This document shows, one piece after another, positions 8,601-15,478 of a stretch of 21,989 nucleotides of DNA. The first letter of the stretch is position 1. Each line of letters starts with the position of its first letter. Source of the DNA: Bacteroidales bacterium (GTDB lineage: Bacteria > Bacteroidota > Bacteroidia > Bacteroidales > Muribaculaceae); NCBI GenBank assembly GCA_004552395.1, contig SFOK01000018.1:1-21989 (forward strand), given 5' to 3'. Made by a program: the position numbers and the translations under genes. The notes beneath the pieces are model-generated. The model had not been told where the DNA came from. It did not search any database and saw only the letters and a list, made by a program, of their open reading frames with translations.

Positions 8601-9230
8601 GAGAGCGCGGCGGCGAAAGTCGGCCAGAGCCTCGCGGTCGAGAAGCGGAGCGAGGTCCTCATTGTCGAGGCGCTCGATCTTCTGGATCTCATGGGAAGTG
8701 CGGAAGCCGTCGAAAAAGTTCACGAAAGGCACGCGGCTCTTGATGGTGGAAAGATGAGCCACACCGGCCAGATCCATCACCTCCTGCACAGAGCCTTCGG
8801 CGAGCATGGCAAAGCCGGTTTGGCGGCAAGCCATCACATCCTGATGGTCGCCGAAGATACAGAGAGCGTGGCTTGCCAGAGTGCGTGCCGATACATGGAA
8901 TACGCAGGGGAGAAGCTCACCGGCGATCTTATACATGTTGGGGATCATCAGCAGGAGGCCCTGCGATGCGGTGTAGGTAGTGGTAAGGGCACCGGCCTGC
9001 AGAGAGCCGTGGACCGCGCCGGCAGCGCCTCCCTCGCTCTGCATCTCCTGCACGAGCACTGTCTCACCGAAAATGTTTTTGCGTCCTGCGGCTGACCACT
9101 CGTCCACATATTCTGCCATGGTCGACGAGGGGGTAATAGGATAGATAGCCGCCACTTCGCTAAACATATAGCTGATGTGGGCGGCAGCCTGATTACCGTC
9201 GCACGTAAGGAACTTTTTCTCTTTACTCAT
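5664..9230 (-). CDS. nifJ: Pyruvate:ferredoxin (flavodoxin) oxidoreductase, single chain
   Basis: This enzyme converts pyruvate and CoA to acetyl-CoA, CO2 and reduced ferredoxin in the cytoplasm of anaerobes. At 1188 residues it is the usual fused homodimeric form. In order, it has the pyruvate-binding N-terminal domain (YPITPSSTMAEY near residue 34), the transketolase-like second domain and the gamma domain. Two ferredoxin-type 4Fe-4S motifs follow, CIQCNRCAYVCP near 688 and CLGCGNCVDVCP near 747. The thiamine-diphosphate domain has CSGCGE near 816 for the proximal cluster and GGDGASYDIGFGG near 970; a distal cysteine in APCINHG near 1079 probably completes the proximal cluster. The ATG at 9230 lies about 100 bases downstream of a consensus Bacteroidetes promoter and the gene ends at its own terminator, so it is monocistronic. 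The identification is secure. Confidence 0.97.
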   Translation of the reverse strand: MSKEKKFLTCDGNQAAAHISYMFSEVAAIYPITPSSTMAEYVDEWSAAGRKNIFGETVLVQEMQSEGGAAGAVHGSLQAGALTTTYTASQGLLLMIPNMYKIAGELLPCVFHVSARTLASHALCIFGDHQDVMACRQTGFAMLAEGSVQEVMDLAGVAHLSTIKSRVPFVNFFDGFRTSHEIQKIERLDNEDLAPLLDREALADFRRRALNPENPVCRGMAENPDVFFQHRESCNPYYEAVPEIVENYIKEINKITGRNYGLFDYYGAEDAERVIIAMGSVTQAIKETIDYLREKGEKVGVVCVHLYRPFSAKHFLAAVPKTAKRIAVLDRTKEPGANGEPLYLDVKECFYGKKDAPVIVGGRYGLGSKDTTPAQIIAVYENLALPEPKHGFTIGINDDLTYTSLPLGQELALGGKGMFQAKFYGLGADGTVGANKNSVKIIGDNTDKYCQAYFSYDSKKSGGFTCSHLRFGDEPIRSTYLVTTPNFVACHVQAYLHMYDVTRGLQPGGTFLLNTIWEGEELAKNLPNKVKKYLAKNNITLYYINASKIAQEIGLGNRTNTILQSAFFRITEVIPVDLAVEQMKKFINKSYGKKGENVVNMNYQAVDRGGEYKKLDVDPAWVNLPDDAVAENHDPAFINNVVRPINAQDGDLLPVSAFKEISDGTWELGTAKYEKRGVAAFVPEWNPENCIQCNRCAYVCPHAAIRPFLLNDEELAKSPFKENETIPAMGPALKGLRFVQQVDVLDCLGCGNCVDVCPGKKGVKALEMKHIETQFDEDKNWEYCVKEVSSKQNLVDIKLNVKNSQFATPMFEFSGACSGCGETPYVKLISQLFGDREIVANATGCSSIYSGSVPSTPYCKNEKGQGPAWANSLFEDFCEFGLGMTIANEKMRERLVFALGKMIDSDKTSDGYKDAARAWLDAKDDADASRKAADSLLPFVKEGAAAGCDVCKEILGLSHYLVKRSQWIIGGDGASYDIGFGGLDHVIASGKNVNILVLDTEVYSNTGGQASKATPLGAIAKFAAAGKRIRKKDLGLIASTYGYVYVAQIAMGADQAQTLKAIREAEAYDGPSVIIAYAPCINHGLKAGMGHAQAEEARAVECGYWQLWRYNPALEAEGKNPFTLDSKVPQWDKFQDFLKGEVRYASVMKQYPAEAAELFQAAEENAKWRYNNYRRLAAQQWGVADDQN

Positions 9231-9334
9231 AAGAAGTTATAGTTAAAAAGTTTTGTGTTGTAACTCAAATAAATGCGTAAAACCGGGGAGACGCCGGAGC
9301 AGACTCTACCGGGAACGCCTCCCTGAATATCTTG

Positions 9335-9366
9335 CAAAATTACCAATTTTTTCGGAAATATCAAAA
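9335..9366 (-). promoter_or_regulatory. Consensus Bacteroidetes promoter of nifJ
   Basis: On the minus strand TTTTG (9362-9366) is followed by exactly 19 bases and TAATTTTG (9335-9342), a full match to TTTG-N19-TAnnTTTG. Transcription would start near 9328, leaving a leader of about 100 bases before the nifJ ATG. This is the strongest promoter in the window, fitting a highly expressed central-metabolism gene. Confidence 0.8.
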
Positions 9367-9371
9367 TAGAT

Positions 9372-9405
9372 GTCTGCGTACGCTTCCAAGTGTCCGCGCG
9401 CAGAC
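9372..9405. promoter_or_regulatory. Inverted repeat GTCTGCG-N20-CGCAGAC upstream of the nifJ promoter
   Basis: Perfect 7-bp arms (9372-9378 and 9399-9405) lie 5 bases upstream of the nifJ -33 element, and a second palindrome GCGTACGC (9376-9383) overlaps the left arm. The position suits an activator or repressor site for nifJ, or for the divergent glycosyltransferase gene. The function is inferred from position only. Confidence 0.35.
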
Positions 9406-9472
9406 CCTTATAGAAGTAACGCGGAGCGGTCAATAAGGTTTGCGCAGGCGCACGTTTTAGCGGATTTTTTTG

Positions 9473-9480
9473 TAACTTCG
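9473..9480 (+). promoter_or_regulatory. Likely -7 box of the glycosyltransferase-ispD-recG run
   Basis: TAACTTCG differs from TAnnTTTG at one base and sits after a T-rich run, as in the other promoters here. No convincing -33 element is seen at the right distance. It ends 5 bases before the ATG at 9486, so the transcript would be leaderless for that ATG, or have a leader of about 18 bases for the in-frame ATG at 9504. Confidence 0.45.
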
Positions 9481-9485
9481 CGACT

Positions 9486-11117
9486 ATGATTCACCACGCA
9501 ACTATGCAGCAACATTCAGTGAGGCGGATAGCCATGATGCTCTTCGCCGGCGCTCTGCTGATCACACTCCTATCGTCGGGATTCACCGAGTTCAACACCA
9601 AAGGTGAACCGCGCGAGGCCCTTGTGGCCCACACCATGCTCTCGACGGGCGACTGGGTGCTTCCCGTGGACGAAGCGGGCGACATGTCCTACAAACCGCC
9701 TATGTTTCACTGGCTTGTGGCCGCCTCCTCGCTGCTCTTCGGGTCGCTCAGCGAGTTCACCTCCCGCCTGCCGTCGGCCCTCGCCCTCTCCGGCCTCGTG
9801 ACAGCCACTTTCTGCTTCTTCGCCCGCCGGCGCGAAGAGAGCAACGCCAAAGACACTGATACGAGGCAGGCGTTGCTTGCGGCGCTGCTCACATTCACCT
9901 GCTTCGAGTGCTTCCGTGCCGGCACGAACTGCCGAGTCGATATGGTGCTCACTTTCTTTATGTGCACCGCCATAATGGCGCTTGTGCGCGGCATCGAGCG
10001 CCGGAGCGTGCTCCGGCTCGGTCTCGGCGCGTTGCTGCTCTCAGGCGCCGCTCTCACGAAAGGGCCTGTGGGGATCGTGCTGCCGCTTGGCGTGGTCTGG
10101 GTATACGCGCTTCTGCAGGGACGCAACTTCCTGAAAGTCACCGCCGTCGCGCTGATTGTGCTGATCGCGGCCTGTCTGCTCCCGGCGCTCTGGTATTACG
10201 CCGCCTGGCGGCACGGCGGCGACCGTTTCCTCTCGCTCGCCATGGAGGAGAACTTCGGCCGCTTCACCGGGCAGATGACCTACGACAGCCATGTGAAGCC
10301 GTTCTGGTACAACTTCGTGAGCCTGCTGACCGGCACACTCCCCTGGAGTCTGCTGCTGATATGCACTTTACGTCCCCGGCGGTGGCGGATCAAAGCTCCG
10401 CGGCTCAGTTGGGCGAAGATCAGACAGGCCGATCCTTATACGCTTCTGTCAGTGACGGCTGCGGTGCTGATTTTCATATTCTACTGCATACCTAAGAGCA
10501 AAAGGAGCGTCTATCTGCTACCTATGTATCCATTCATCGGCTACCTGCTGGCCGAGCGTTTCATGGCGCTGATCCGGGAGAGGCGGCTGAGCGCGAAGCT
10601 GATGCGTCGGCTCGTGACTATAGTACTGATACTCTATCCGATAGGCTACGCTATCGTCTTCCCGTTCTCGGTCAACGGCCGCTCTGACCGCGCCATAGCC
10701 GAGGATATCAGCCAGATTGTTCCCGATAAAGAACCGGTATATACATTCGTTCCCGACGCATTTCTGCGCTATTACGTGACCAACCATTATCTGGGCTACC
10801 GCATGAAGTCGCTGCTGCCGTCGGGACAGACTCCCGGCGCCGACCGAACGCCCGACGCCAACGACATAGCGGCTGTGCCCGGCGACTGTTTCTACCTCGC
10901 ACTAAGCGAGAAAGTATGGGACGGCCGGCAGATTCCTCTCAGCGCCGAGGGCGGGAAAGAGACCGACTTCGGCATACATTCGTGGCTGATGTCCCGAGGG
11001 CTCGAAGCGGAGGAGATCTACCGGTCCGAGCGGTCGACCCGCGATGTAAAAGGGAGGCTCGTGCTGCTGAAAGTGGCCTCGAAAACCGGAACTGAAAAAT
11101 ACGACACAAACAGATGA
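9486..11117 (+). CDS. ArnT-like GT-C membrane glycosyltransferase (GT83/GT39 family)
   Basis: This 543-residue integral membrane protein resembles ArnT and related dolichyl-/undecaprenyl-phosphate-sugar glycosyltransferases. The first membrane helix is at about residues 15-31. A large periplasmic loop follows with the conserved acidic motif KGEPREA (39-45) and YKPPMFHWL (69-77). TKGPVG near 189 and KSKRSVYLLPMYP before the last helices are also typical of the family. Roughly ten or more membrane helices are followed by a soluble C-terminal domain from about residue 400. Such enzymes move a sugar from a polyprenyl-phosphate carrier onto lipid A, a glycan or a protein at the outer face of the inner membrane. 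The acceptor cannot be told from the sequence. An in-frame ATG at 9504 is an alternative start. The stop overlaps the ispD start by 4 bases, which implies translational coupling. Confidence 0.85.
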   Translation: MIHHATMQQHSVRRIAMMLFAGALLITLLSSGFTEFNTKGEPREALVAHTMLSTGDWVLPVDEAGDMSYKPPMFHWLVAASSLLFGSLSEFTSRLPSALALSGLVTATFCFFARRREESNAKDTDTRQALLAALLTFTCFECFRAGTNCRVDMVLTFFMCTAIMALVRGIERRSVLRLGLGALLLSGAALTKGPVGIVLPLGVVWVYALLQGRNFLKVTAVALIVLIAACLLPALWYYAAWRHGGDRFLSLAMEENFGRFTGQMTYDSHVKPFWYNFVSLLTGTLPWSLLLICTLRPRRWRIKAPRLSWAKIRQADPYTLLSVTAAVLIFIFYCIPKSKRSVYLLPMYPFIGYLLAERFMALIRERRLSAKLMRRLVTIVLILYPIGYAIVFPFSVNGRSDRAIAEDISQIVPDKEPVYTFVPDAFLRYYVTNHYLGYRMKSLLPSGQTPGADRTPDANDIAAVPGDCFYLALSEKVWDGRQIPLSAEGGKETDFGIHSWLMSRGLEAEEIYRSERSTRDVKGRLVLLKVASKTGTEKYDTNR

Positions 11118-11794
11118 AAAAGACAGCAATTATACTTGCCGGTGGCGAAGGACACCGCGCCGGAGGAGACGTGCCGAAACAGTTCCGCGAGCTGCTCGGC
11201 AAGCCGATGTACCTCTACAGCATGGAGGCGTTTCTGGCCGCCGATCCGGAGACGGAGCTGATCCTGGTCTGCCATCCCGGCATGATGGATCTTCTCGAAG
11301 TGCAGACGGCCGAATATCCGGGCGAGCTGAGCTACACGCTCGTGTGCGGCGGACGTTCGCGGCGCGAGTCGGTTGAACACGCGCTCATGGAGATAGGCTC
11401 AGGCAACGCGGAGAGGCTTGTGGCCGTCCACGACAGCGCTCGTCCGCTCATCGATGCCGCCACGATACTCCGCGGATGGGAGACAGCCCGGCACAGCGGG
11501 AGCGCCGTGCCTGTGGTGCCCGTCACCGACTCGCTGCGACATAAGATGCCCGACGGGGGTAGCCGTGCCGTGGATCGCTCTCAGTTCATGGCCGTGCAGA
11601 CGCCGCAGATCTTCCGGGCCGACATACTCGCCGAGGCATACCGACAGCCCGACTCGCCGGCGTTTACTGACGACGCCTCGATGGTGGAAGCCGCTGGACA
11701 TTCAGTGACGCTCTACGAAGGGAATCCCCGCAATATCAAGGTTACGAATCCATGCGACTTCGCCGTGGCCGAAGCATTGCTGAAACTCCGCTGA
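11114..11794 (+). CDS. ispD: 2-C-methyl-D-erythritol 4-phosphate cytidylyltransferase
   Basis: IspD joins CTP and methylerythritol phosphate to form CDP-ME in the MEP pathway to isoprenoids, including the undecaprenyl carrier used in envelope synthesis. The 226-residue protein has the nucleotide-binding loop ILAGGEGHRAGGDVPKQF (7-24), with the catalytic Arg and Lys of the family as R15 and K22. VHDSARP (105-111) follows, then VPVTDS, VQTPQIF and a C-terminal NPRNIKVT motif. Its second loop residue is Gly where many relatives have Ala. The start overlaps the preceding glycosyltransferase stop (ATGA). The stop codon lies in the first copy of a repeat that fills the gap to recG. The ispD-recG adjacency is, from memory, common in Bacteroidales. 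Confidence 0.95.
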   Translation: MKKTAIILAGGEGHRAGGDVPKQFRELLGKPMYLYSMEAFLAADPETELILVCHPGMMDLLEVQTAEYPGELSYTLVCGGRSRRESVEHALMEIGSGNAERLVAVHDSARPLIDAATILRGWETARHSGSAVPVVPVTDSLRHKMPDGGSRAVDRSQFMAVQTPQIFRADILAEAYRQPDSPAFTDDASMVEAAGHSVTLYEGNPRNIKVTNPCDFAVAEALLKLR

Positions 11795-11861
11795 GGGAAG
11801 CAATTGCGCTGAGTAAAAAAATAATTGCGCTGAGAGAAGCAATGCGCTGAGAAAACTATGC
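11790..11861 (+). repeat. Four-copy tandem repeat forming the ispD-recG junction
   Basis: The units are 11790-11807, 11808-11828, 11829-11845 and 11846-11861. Each begins GCTGAG and ends with a variant of AATTGC, AATGC or TATGC. The first unit contains the ispD stop codon and the last contains the recG ATG. The coding tail of ispD just upstream (GAAGCATTGCTGA, from about 11771) resembles the unit, so the array probably arose by slippage of the gene's own end. Confidence 0.85.
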
Positions 11862-13999
11862 AACGAATCGGATCGACCGACATTAAATATCTCAAGGGCG
11901 TGGGCGATGTCCGTGCCCGCAAGCTGAAGACGGAACTCGGCATAGCCACGTTCCGCGACCTGATGTATTATTTCCCGAACCGCTATATCGACCGCAGCCG
12001 CTTCTACAATATAGCGGAATTTACGGGCGATATGCCGGCAGTGCAGGTGCGCGGCAAGTTCGTGAGCTTCAACGAGGCCGGCGAGGGGGCGAGGCTCAGG
12101 CTCGTGGGCAGTTTCTACGACGGGCGGAGCTTCGCGGAGGTGATCTGGTTCCGCAGCATCAAGAACATAAAGCGCTCGCTGGTGAAGGGGAAAGAGTATG
12201 TGATCTTCGGCAAGCCGACGCTATTCAACGGTGTGTGGTCTTTTGCCCACCCCGAGATAGAGAGCTACAACCCGGAGAACCCGCCGCAGGGTCAGCGCGG
12301 TGTCTATCCCCTCACGGAGAAGTCGCGCAACGGCGGCATAACGAGCCGCACACTCCAGACTCTGGCCGCCAACCTTTTCGAGAAGGTGACGCAGATCGGC
12401 GACACGCTGCCGCAGGAGATAGTAAGCCGTCTCAGGCTGATGCCTCTGCTGCAGGCCCTGCGCGCCATGCACTTCCCCACCTCGCCGTCCGAATTGGAGA
12501 GGGCACGCAAGCGGCTAAAATTCGAGGAGCTGTTCTATGTGGAGCTCCACATACTGCGCTATTCGCTCCACCGCGACATCACGACCCGCGGCCATGTCTG
12601 CGCCCGCGTGGGCCGGTTCTTCAACGAGTTCTACAGCCGCGTGCTTCCCTTCGAGCTGACCGGCGCACAGAAGCGTGTGATCCGCGAGATACGCAACGAC
12701 ATGCGCACCGGGAGGCAGATGAACCGTCTGCTGCAGGGCGACGTTGGTAGCGGCAAGACCATGGTGGCCTTCATGTCGATGCTCATAGCGGCCGACAACG
12801 GGCTTCAGTCCGTGCTCATGGCGCCCACCGAGATACTGGCCCGGCAGCACTACGAGACGCTCCGGGCCTGGGGCGACAGGATCGGTCTGCCGGTCAGGCT
12901 CCTCACCGGGAGCATCCGCACCTCGGAGCGCCGCGAGATCCACGCCGGGCTGCTGGACGGCACCATAGGTATCCTCATAGGGACCCACGCCGTGATCGAG
13001 GACACAGTGCAGTTTCTCAACCTCGGCCTGGTGATCATTGACGAGCAGCACCGTTTCGGTGTGGCGCAGAGGGCACGCCTCTGGACCAAGAACGCCGTGC
13101 CTCCGCATATCCTTGTGATGACCGCCACACCTATCCCCCGCACGCTGGCCATGATAGTCTACGGTGACCTTGAGAGCTCCGTCATCGACGAGCTGCCGCC
13201 CGGCCGCAAGCCGATAGCCACCTCGCTCCACTACGAGGAGGGACGCGAGCAGGTCTACCGCGACATATACACCGAGTTGCGCAAGGGGCGGCAGGTCTAT
13301 ATAGTCTACCCACTCATCAACGAGAACGACCGCCTGGAGCTGCGCAGCGTCGAAGAGGGCTACAAGAATATCTGCGAGATCTTCAGCGAGTTCCGCGTCT
13401 GCTGTGTCCACGGCCGTCTGCGTCCCGACGAGAAGGAGCACCAGATGCAGCTGTTCGTCAGCGGCGAGGCACGTATCATGGTGGCTACCACGGTGATAGA
13501 GGTCGGTGTCAACGTGCCGAACGCCTCCGTAATGGTGATAGAGAACGCCGAGCGGTTCGGCCTCTCGCAGCTGCATCAGCTCCGCGGACGTGTGGGCCGA
13601 GGCGCCGACAAGAGTTACTGCATACTTATGAGCAAACAGAATATCGGTAAGGAGACCCGCGAGCGGCTCTCGATAATGACGCAGACCAACGACGGCTTCC
13701 GCATAGCCGAGGCTGACATGAAGCTGCGTGGTCCCGGCGACATGGAGGGGACGCTGCAGAGCGGCTTCGCCTTCAACCTCAAGGTGGCCTCTCTCGCCTC
13801 CGACGGCGACGCCATACAGCTTGCCCGCAGCGTAGCCACACAGGTACTCGACTCGAACCCCACCCTCAGCGGAGCGGCGGGAGCAGGGGCCGGAGCGGCT
13901 GATGGATCGGCGCAGCTGACGCCCTATTCGCTGAAGCTGCTGGAGACGGAGCTGACGCACCGCTTCGGCCGGCAGGTAGACTGGAGCCGCATATCCTGA
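11858..13999 (+). CDS. recG: ATP-dependent DNA helicase RecG
   Basis: RecG remodels stalled forks and Holliday junctions during recombination and repair. The 713-residue protein starts with the expected wedge/OB region (YLKGVGDVRARKL near residue 8; LMYYFPNRYIDRS). Walker A GDVGSGKT lies near 294, motif II DEQH at 395-398 with FGVAQR after it, and TATPIPRTLAM follows. The C-terminal helicase lobe has ATTVIEVGVNVPNA, GRVGRG and the RecG-specific MKLRGPGDMEGT. Length is normal for the family. A short Ala/Gly-rich stretch (GAAGAGAGAADGSA) near the C-terminus looks like low-complexity expansion. The ATG at 11858 is embedded in the last copy of the spacer repeat. It probably belongs to the glycosyltransferase-ispD transcript. 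Confidence 0.97.
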   Translation: MQRIGSTDIKYLKGVGDVRARKLKTELGIATFRDLMYYFPNRYIDRSRFYNIAEFTGDMPAVQVRGKFVSFNEAGEGARLRLVGSFYDGRSFAEVIWFRSIKNIKRSLVKGKEYVIFGKPTLFNGVWSFAHPEIESYNPENPPQGQRGVYPLTEKSRNGGITSRTLQTLAANLFEKVTQIGDTLPQEIVSRLRLMPLLQALRAMHFPTSPSELERARKRLKFEELFYVELHILRYSLHRDITTRGHVCARVGRFFNEFYSRVLPFELTGAQKRVIREIRNDMRTGRQMNRLLQGDVGSGKTMVAFMSMLIAADNGLQSVLMAPTEILARQHYETLRAWGDRIGLPVRLLTGSIRTSERREIHAGLLDGTIGILIGTHAVIEDTVQFLNLGLVIIDEQHRFGVAQRARLWTKNAVPPHILVMTATPIPRTLAMIVYGDLESSVIDELPPGRKPIATSLHYEEGREQVYRDIYTELRKGRQVYIVYPLINENDRLELRSVEEGYKNICEIFSEFRVCCVHGRLRPDEKEHQMQLFVSGEARIMVATTVIEVGVNVPNASVMVIENAERFGLSQLHQLRGRVGRGADKSYCILMSKQNIGKETRERLSIMTQTNDGFRIAEADMKLRGPGDMEGTLQSGFAFNLKVASLASDGDAIQLARSVATQVLDSNPTLSGAAGAGAGAADGSAQLTPYSLKLLETELTHRFGRQVDWSRIS

Positions 14000-14019
14000 G
14001 GCCGGGAGCCGAGACCGAG

Positions 14020-14060
14020 CTTATGTGGCTATGTGGCTTATGTAACGGATGTAACATAAG
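14020..14060 (+). repeat. Tandem 8-9 base repeat after recG, ending in an inverted repeat
   Basis: CTTATGTGG, CTATGTGG, CTTATGTAA and CGGATGTAA follow one another from 14020 to 14054. The segment CTTATGT (14037-14043) and ACATAAG (14054-14060) also form a 7-bp inverted repeat with a 10-base spacer. No T-run follows, so it is not a standard terminator. Confidence 0.7.
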
Positions 14061-14106
14061 GGAAAGCAGCTGAGGTCAGCTGAGGGAAGAAAACGGGCAG
14101 GGGACT

Positions 14107-14136
14107 TTTCTATGGGGAGGATTTTTGCTAATTTTG
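14107..14136 (+). promoter_or_regulatory. Promoter of the chromate transporter-folC-yigZ run
   Basis: TAATTTTG (14129-14136) matches TAnnTTTG, and a TTTC at 14107-14110 serves as a near-match -33 element with an 18-base spacer. Transcription would begin near 14143, about 16 bases before the ATG at 14159. Confidence 0.6.
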
Positions 14137-14158
14137 CATTTCGGTATTGACAAAAACG

Positions 14159-14821
14159 ATGAATCTTACTGAAGACACAAATGCAAAAGAGGCGCAGAAA
14201 CGAGACGCAGCGGCTAAACCGGCGGGAACCGGAGTGCGGGAGGCGCATCTGCTGCGAAAGCTGTTTTTCTCGTTCCTGAAGATCGGCGCGTTCACGTTCG
14301 GCGGGGGCTGGGCCATGATCTCTATCATTGAGCGCGAGATTGTGGACAAGCACCACTGGATCGAGCGCGAAGAGTTTCTCGACCTCCTCGCTCTGGCCCA
14401 GTCGCTTCCGGGCATCCTCGCGGTGAACATATCCGTGGCTGTGGGCGACAAGATGGCAGGCAAACGCGGCGGACTCACGGCGGCGTTAGGCACGATCCTT
14501 CCGTCGTATCTGATCATCCTCACCATAGCGATCTTCCTGACGCCGGACCTGATCAAGAACAACCGCACGGTTTCGGCTATATTCATGGGTATACGTCCGG
14601 CTGTGGTGGCGCTTATCATAGCACCGGTGCTCAGCTCGGCCAAAGCGGCCAAGATCACGCTCAAGACGGTGTGGATACCGCTCATCGTGGCACTTATGAT
14701 CTCACTCAACGCCGGGTGGATGTCGAACCCGATACTCTATGTGGCTCTCGGAGCGGCCGGAGGCTACGGCTTCTATCTCTGGGGGCGCCGCAAGCTGTCG
14801 CAGAAAGGAGGCTCGAAATGA
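14159..14821 (+). CDS. chrA: Chromate transporter family protein, first half (short CHR protein)
   Basis: This 220-residue membrane protein has one CHR domain. The signature FLKIGAFTFGGGWAMISIIE opens the domain, followed by the LPGILAVNISVAVG motif and about six hydrophobic segments. Short CHR proteins occur as adjacent pairs that together equal one full ChrA, a proton-linked exporter of chromate. In gut anaerobes the true substrate may be sulfate or another oxyanion and is not known. The frame is open to a TTG at 14147, but the ATG at 14159 fits the predicted transcription start better. The charged first 35 residues are unlike the rest and precede the conserved domain. Its stop overlaps the start of the second half by 4 bases (ATGA), so the two subunits are probably made in equal amounts. 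Confidence 0.88.
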   Translation: MNLTEDTNAKEAQKRDAAAKPAGTGVREAHLLRKLFFSFLKIGAFTFGGGWAMISIIEREIVDKHHWIEREEFLDLLALAQSLPGILAVNISVAVGDKMAGKRGGLTAALGTILPSYLIILTIAIFLTPDLIKNNRTVSAIFMGIRPAVVALIIAPVLSSAKAAKITLKTVWIPLIVALMISLNAGWMSNPILYVALGAAGGYGFYLWGRRKLSQKGGSK

Positions 14822-15426
14822 TCTATCTCAAACTTCTGTGGTCGTACCTCAAGATCGGTATCTTCGGCTTCGGCGGCGGCTACGCCATGCTCTCGCTGGT
14901 GGAGAGTACGGTCGTGGACCCCGGATGGATCACCGAGCAGATGTTCACCGACATAGTGGCTATATCGCAGATGACACCCGGACCTATCGGCATCAATTCC
15001 GCCACTTACATAGGCTATGTGGTGCCCGGCACAGTGAATCCGGAATCGTTCGCATCGCCTCTCTGGGGTCTGCTCGGTTCGCTGGTATGCACCTTCGCTG
15101 TGGTGATACCGTCGTTTCTCATGGTGCTCTACCTGTCGCATTTCATCAGGCGCCACAACGAGAGCGGGGTGATAAAGGCTATCTTCACCGGGCTGAGGCC
15201 TGTGGTAGTGGGGCTTGTGGCCTCCGCGGCCATACTGCTAATGAACAGCGCCAACTTCTGCCCGGACCATTCGCAGGCGCAGCTGTGGACCTCGGTGGCG
15301 ATCTGTGCGGCGGCTTTCTGTCTGGTCTATTTCCCGATACCGTGGCGCGGCAAGAAGCTGCGCATCCACCCAATCTCGGTGATCTGCATGGCGGGAGCGG
15401 CCGGTTTCCTCATCTACGGACTATGA
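14818..15426 (+). CDS. chrA: Chromate transporter family protein, second half (short CHR protein)
   Basis: This 202-residue protein is the partner of the preceding CHR protein. The N-terminal signature YLKIGIFGFGGGYAMLSLVE mirrors that of the first half, followed by MTPGPIGINSATYIGY and several membrane segments. The two halves are homologous and are thought to insert in opposite orientations to form one transporter. The frame is open further upstream, but the ATG at 14818, inside the ATGA overlap with the first gene, puts the conserved motif right at the N-terminus. folC follows after a 52-base gap that holds no evident promoter. Confidence 0.9.
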   Translation: MIYLKLLWSYLKIGIFGFGGGYAMLSLVESTVVDPGWITEQMFTDIVAISQMTPGPIGINSATYIGYVVPGTVNPESFASPLWGLLGSLVCTFAVVIPSFLMVLYLSHFIRRHNESGVIKAIFTGLRPVVVGLVASAAILLMNSANFCPDHSQAQLWTSVAICAAAFCLVYFPIPWRGKKLRIHPISVICMAGAAGFLIYGL

Positions 15427-15478
15427 CACTCCGCAGCCCTCAGATACCCAATCATTTACGACACAACTCACATCAGAT

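Noticed and set aside
13859..13918. Ala/Gly-rich stretch near the end of RecG considered as a sign of frameshift
   Set aside because: The frame is intact on both sides and the C-terminal region continues normally; it is a short low-complexity expansion.
12515..13960. Minus-strand open frame of 481 codons within recG
   Set aside because: It is a shadow of RecG, which is complete with all helicase motifs; no start signals or domains are seen.
14818..15426. Two adjacent CHR genes considered as one frameshifted chrA
   Set aside because: Each half has its own ATG and a full CHR signature, and they overlap by a clean ATGA. This is the known paired short-CHR arrangement, not a broken long gene.
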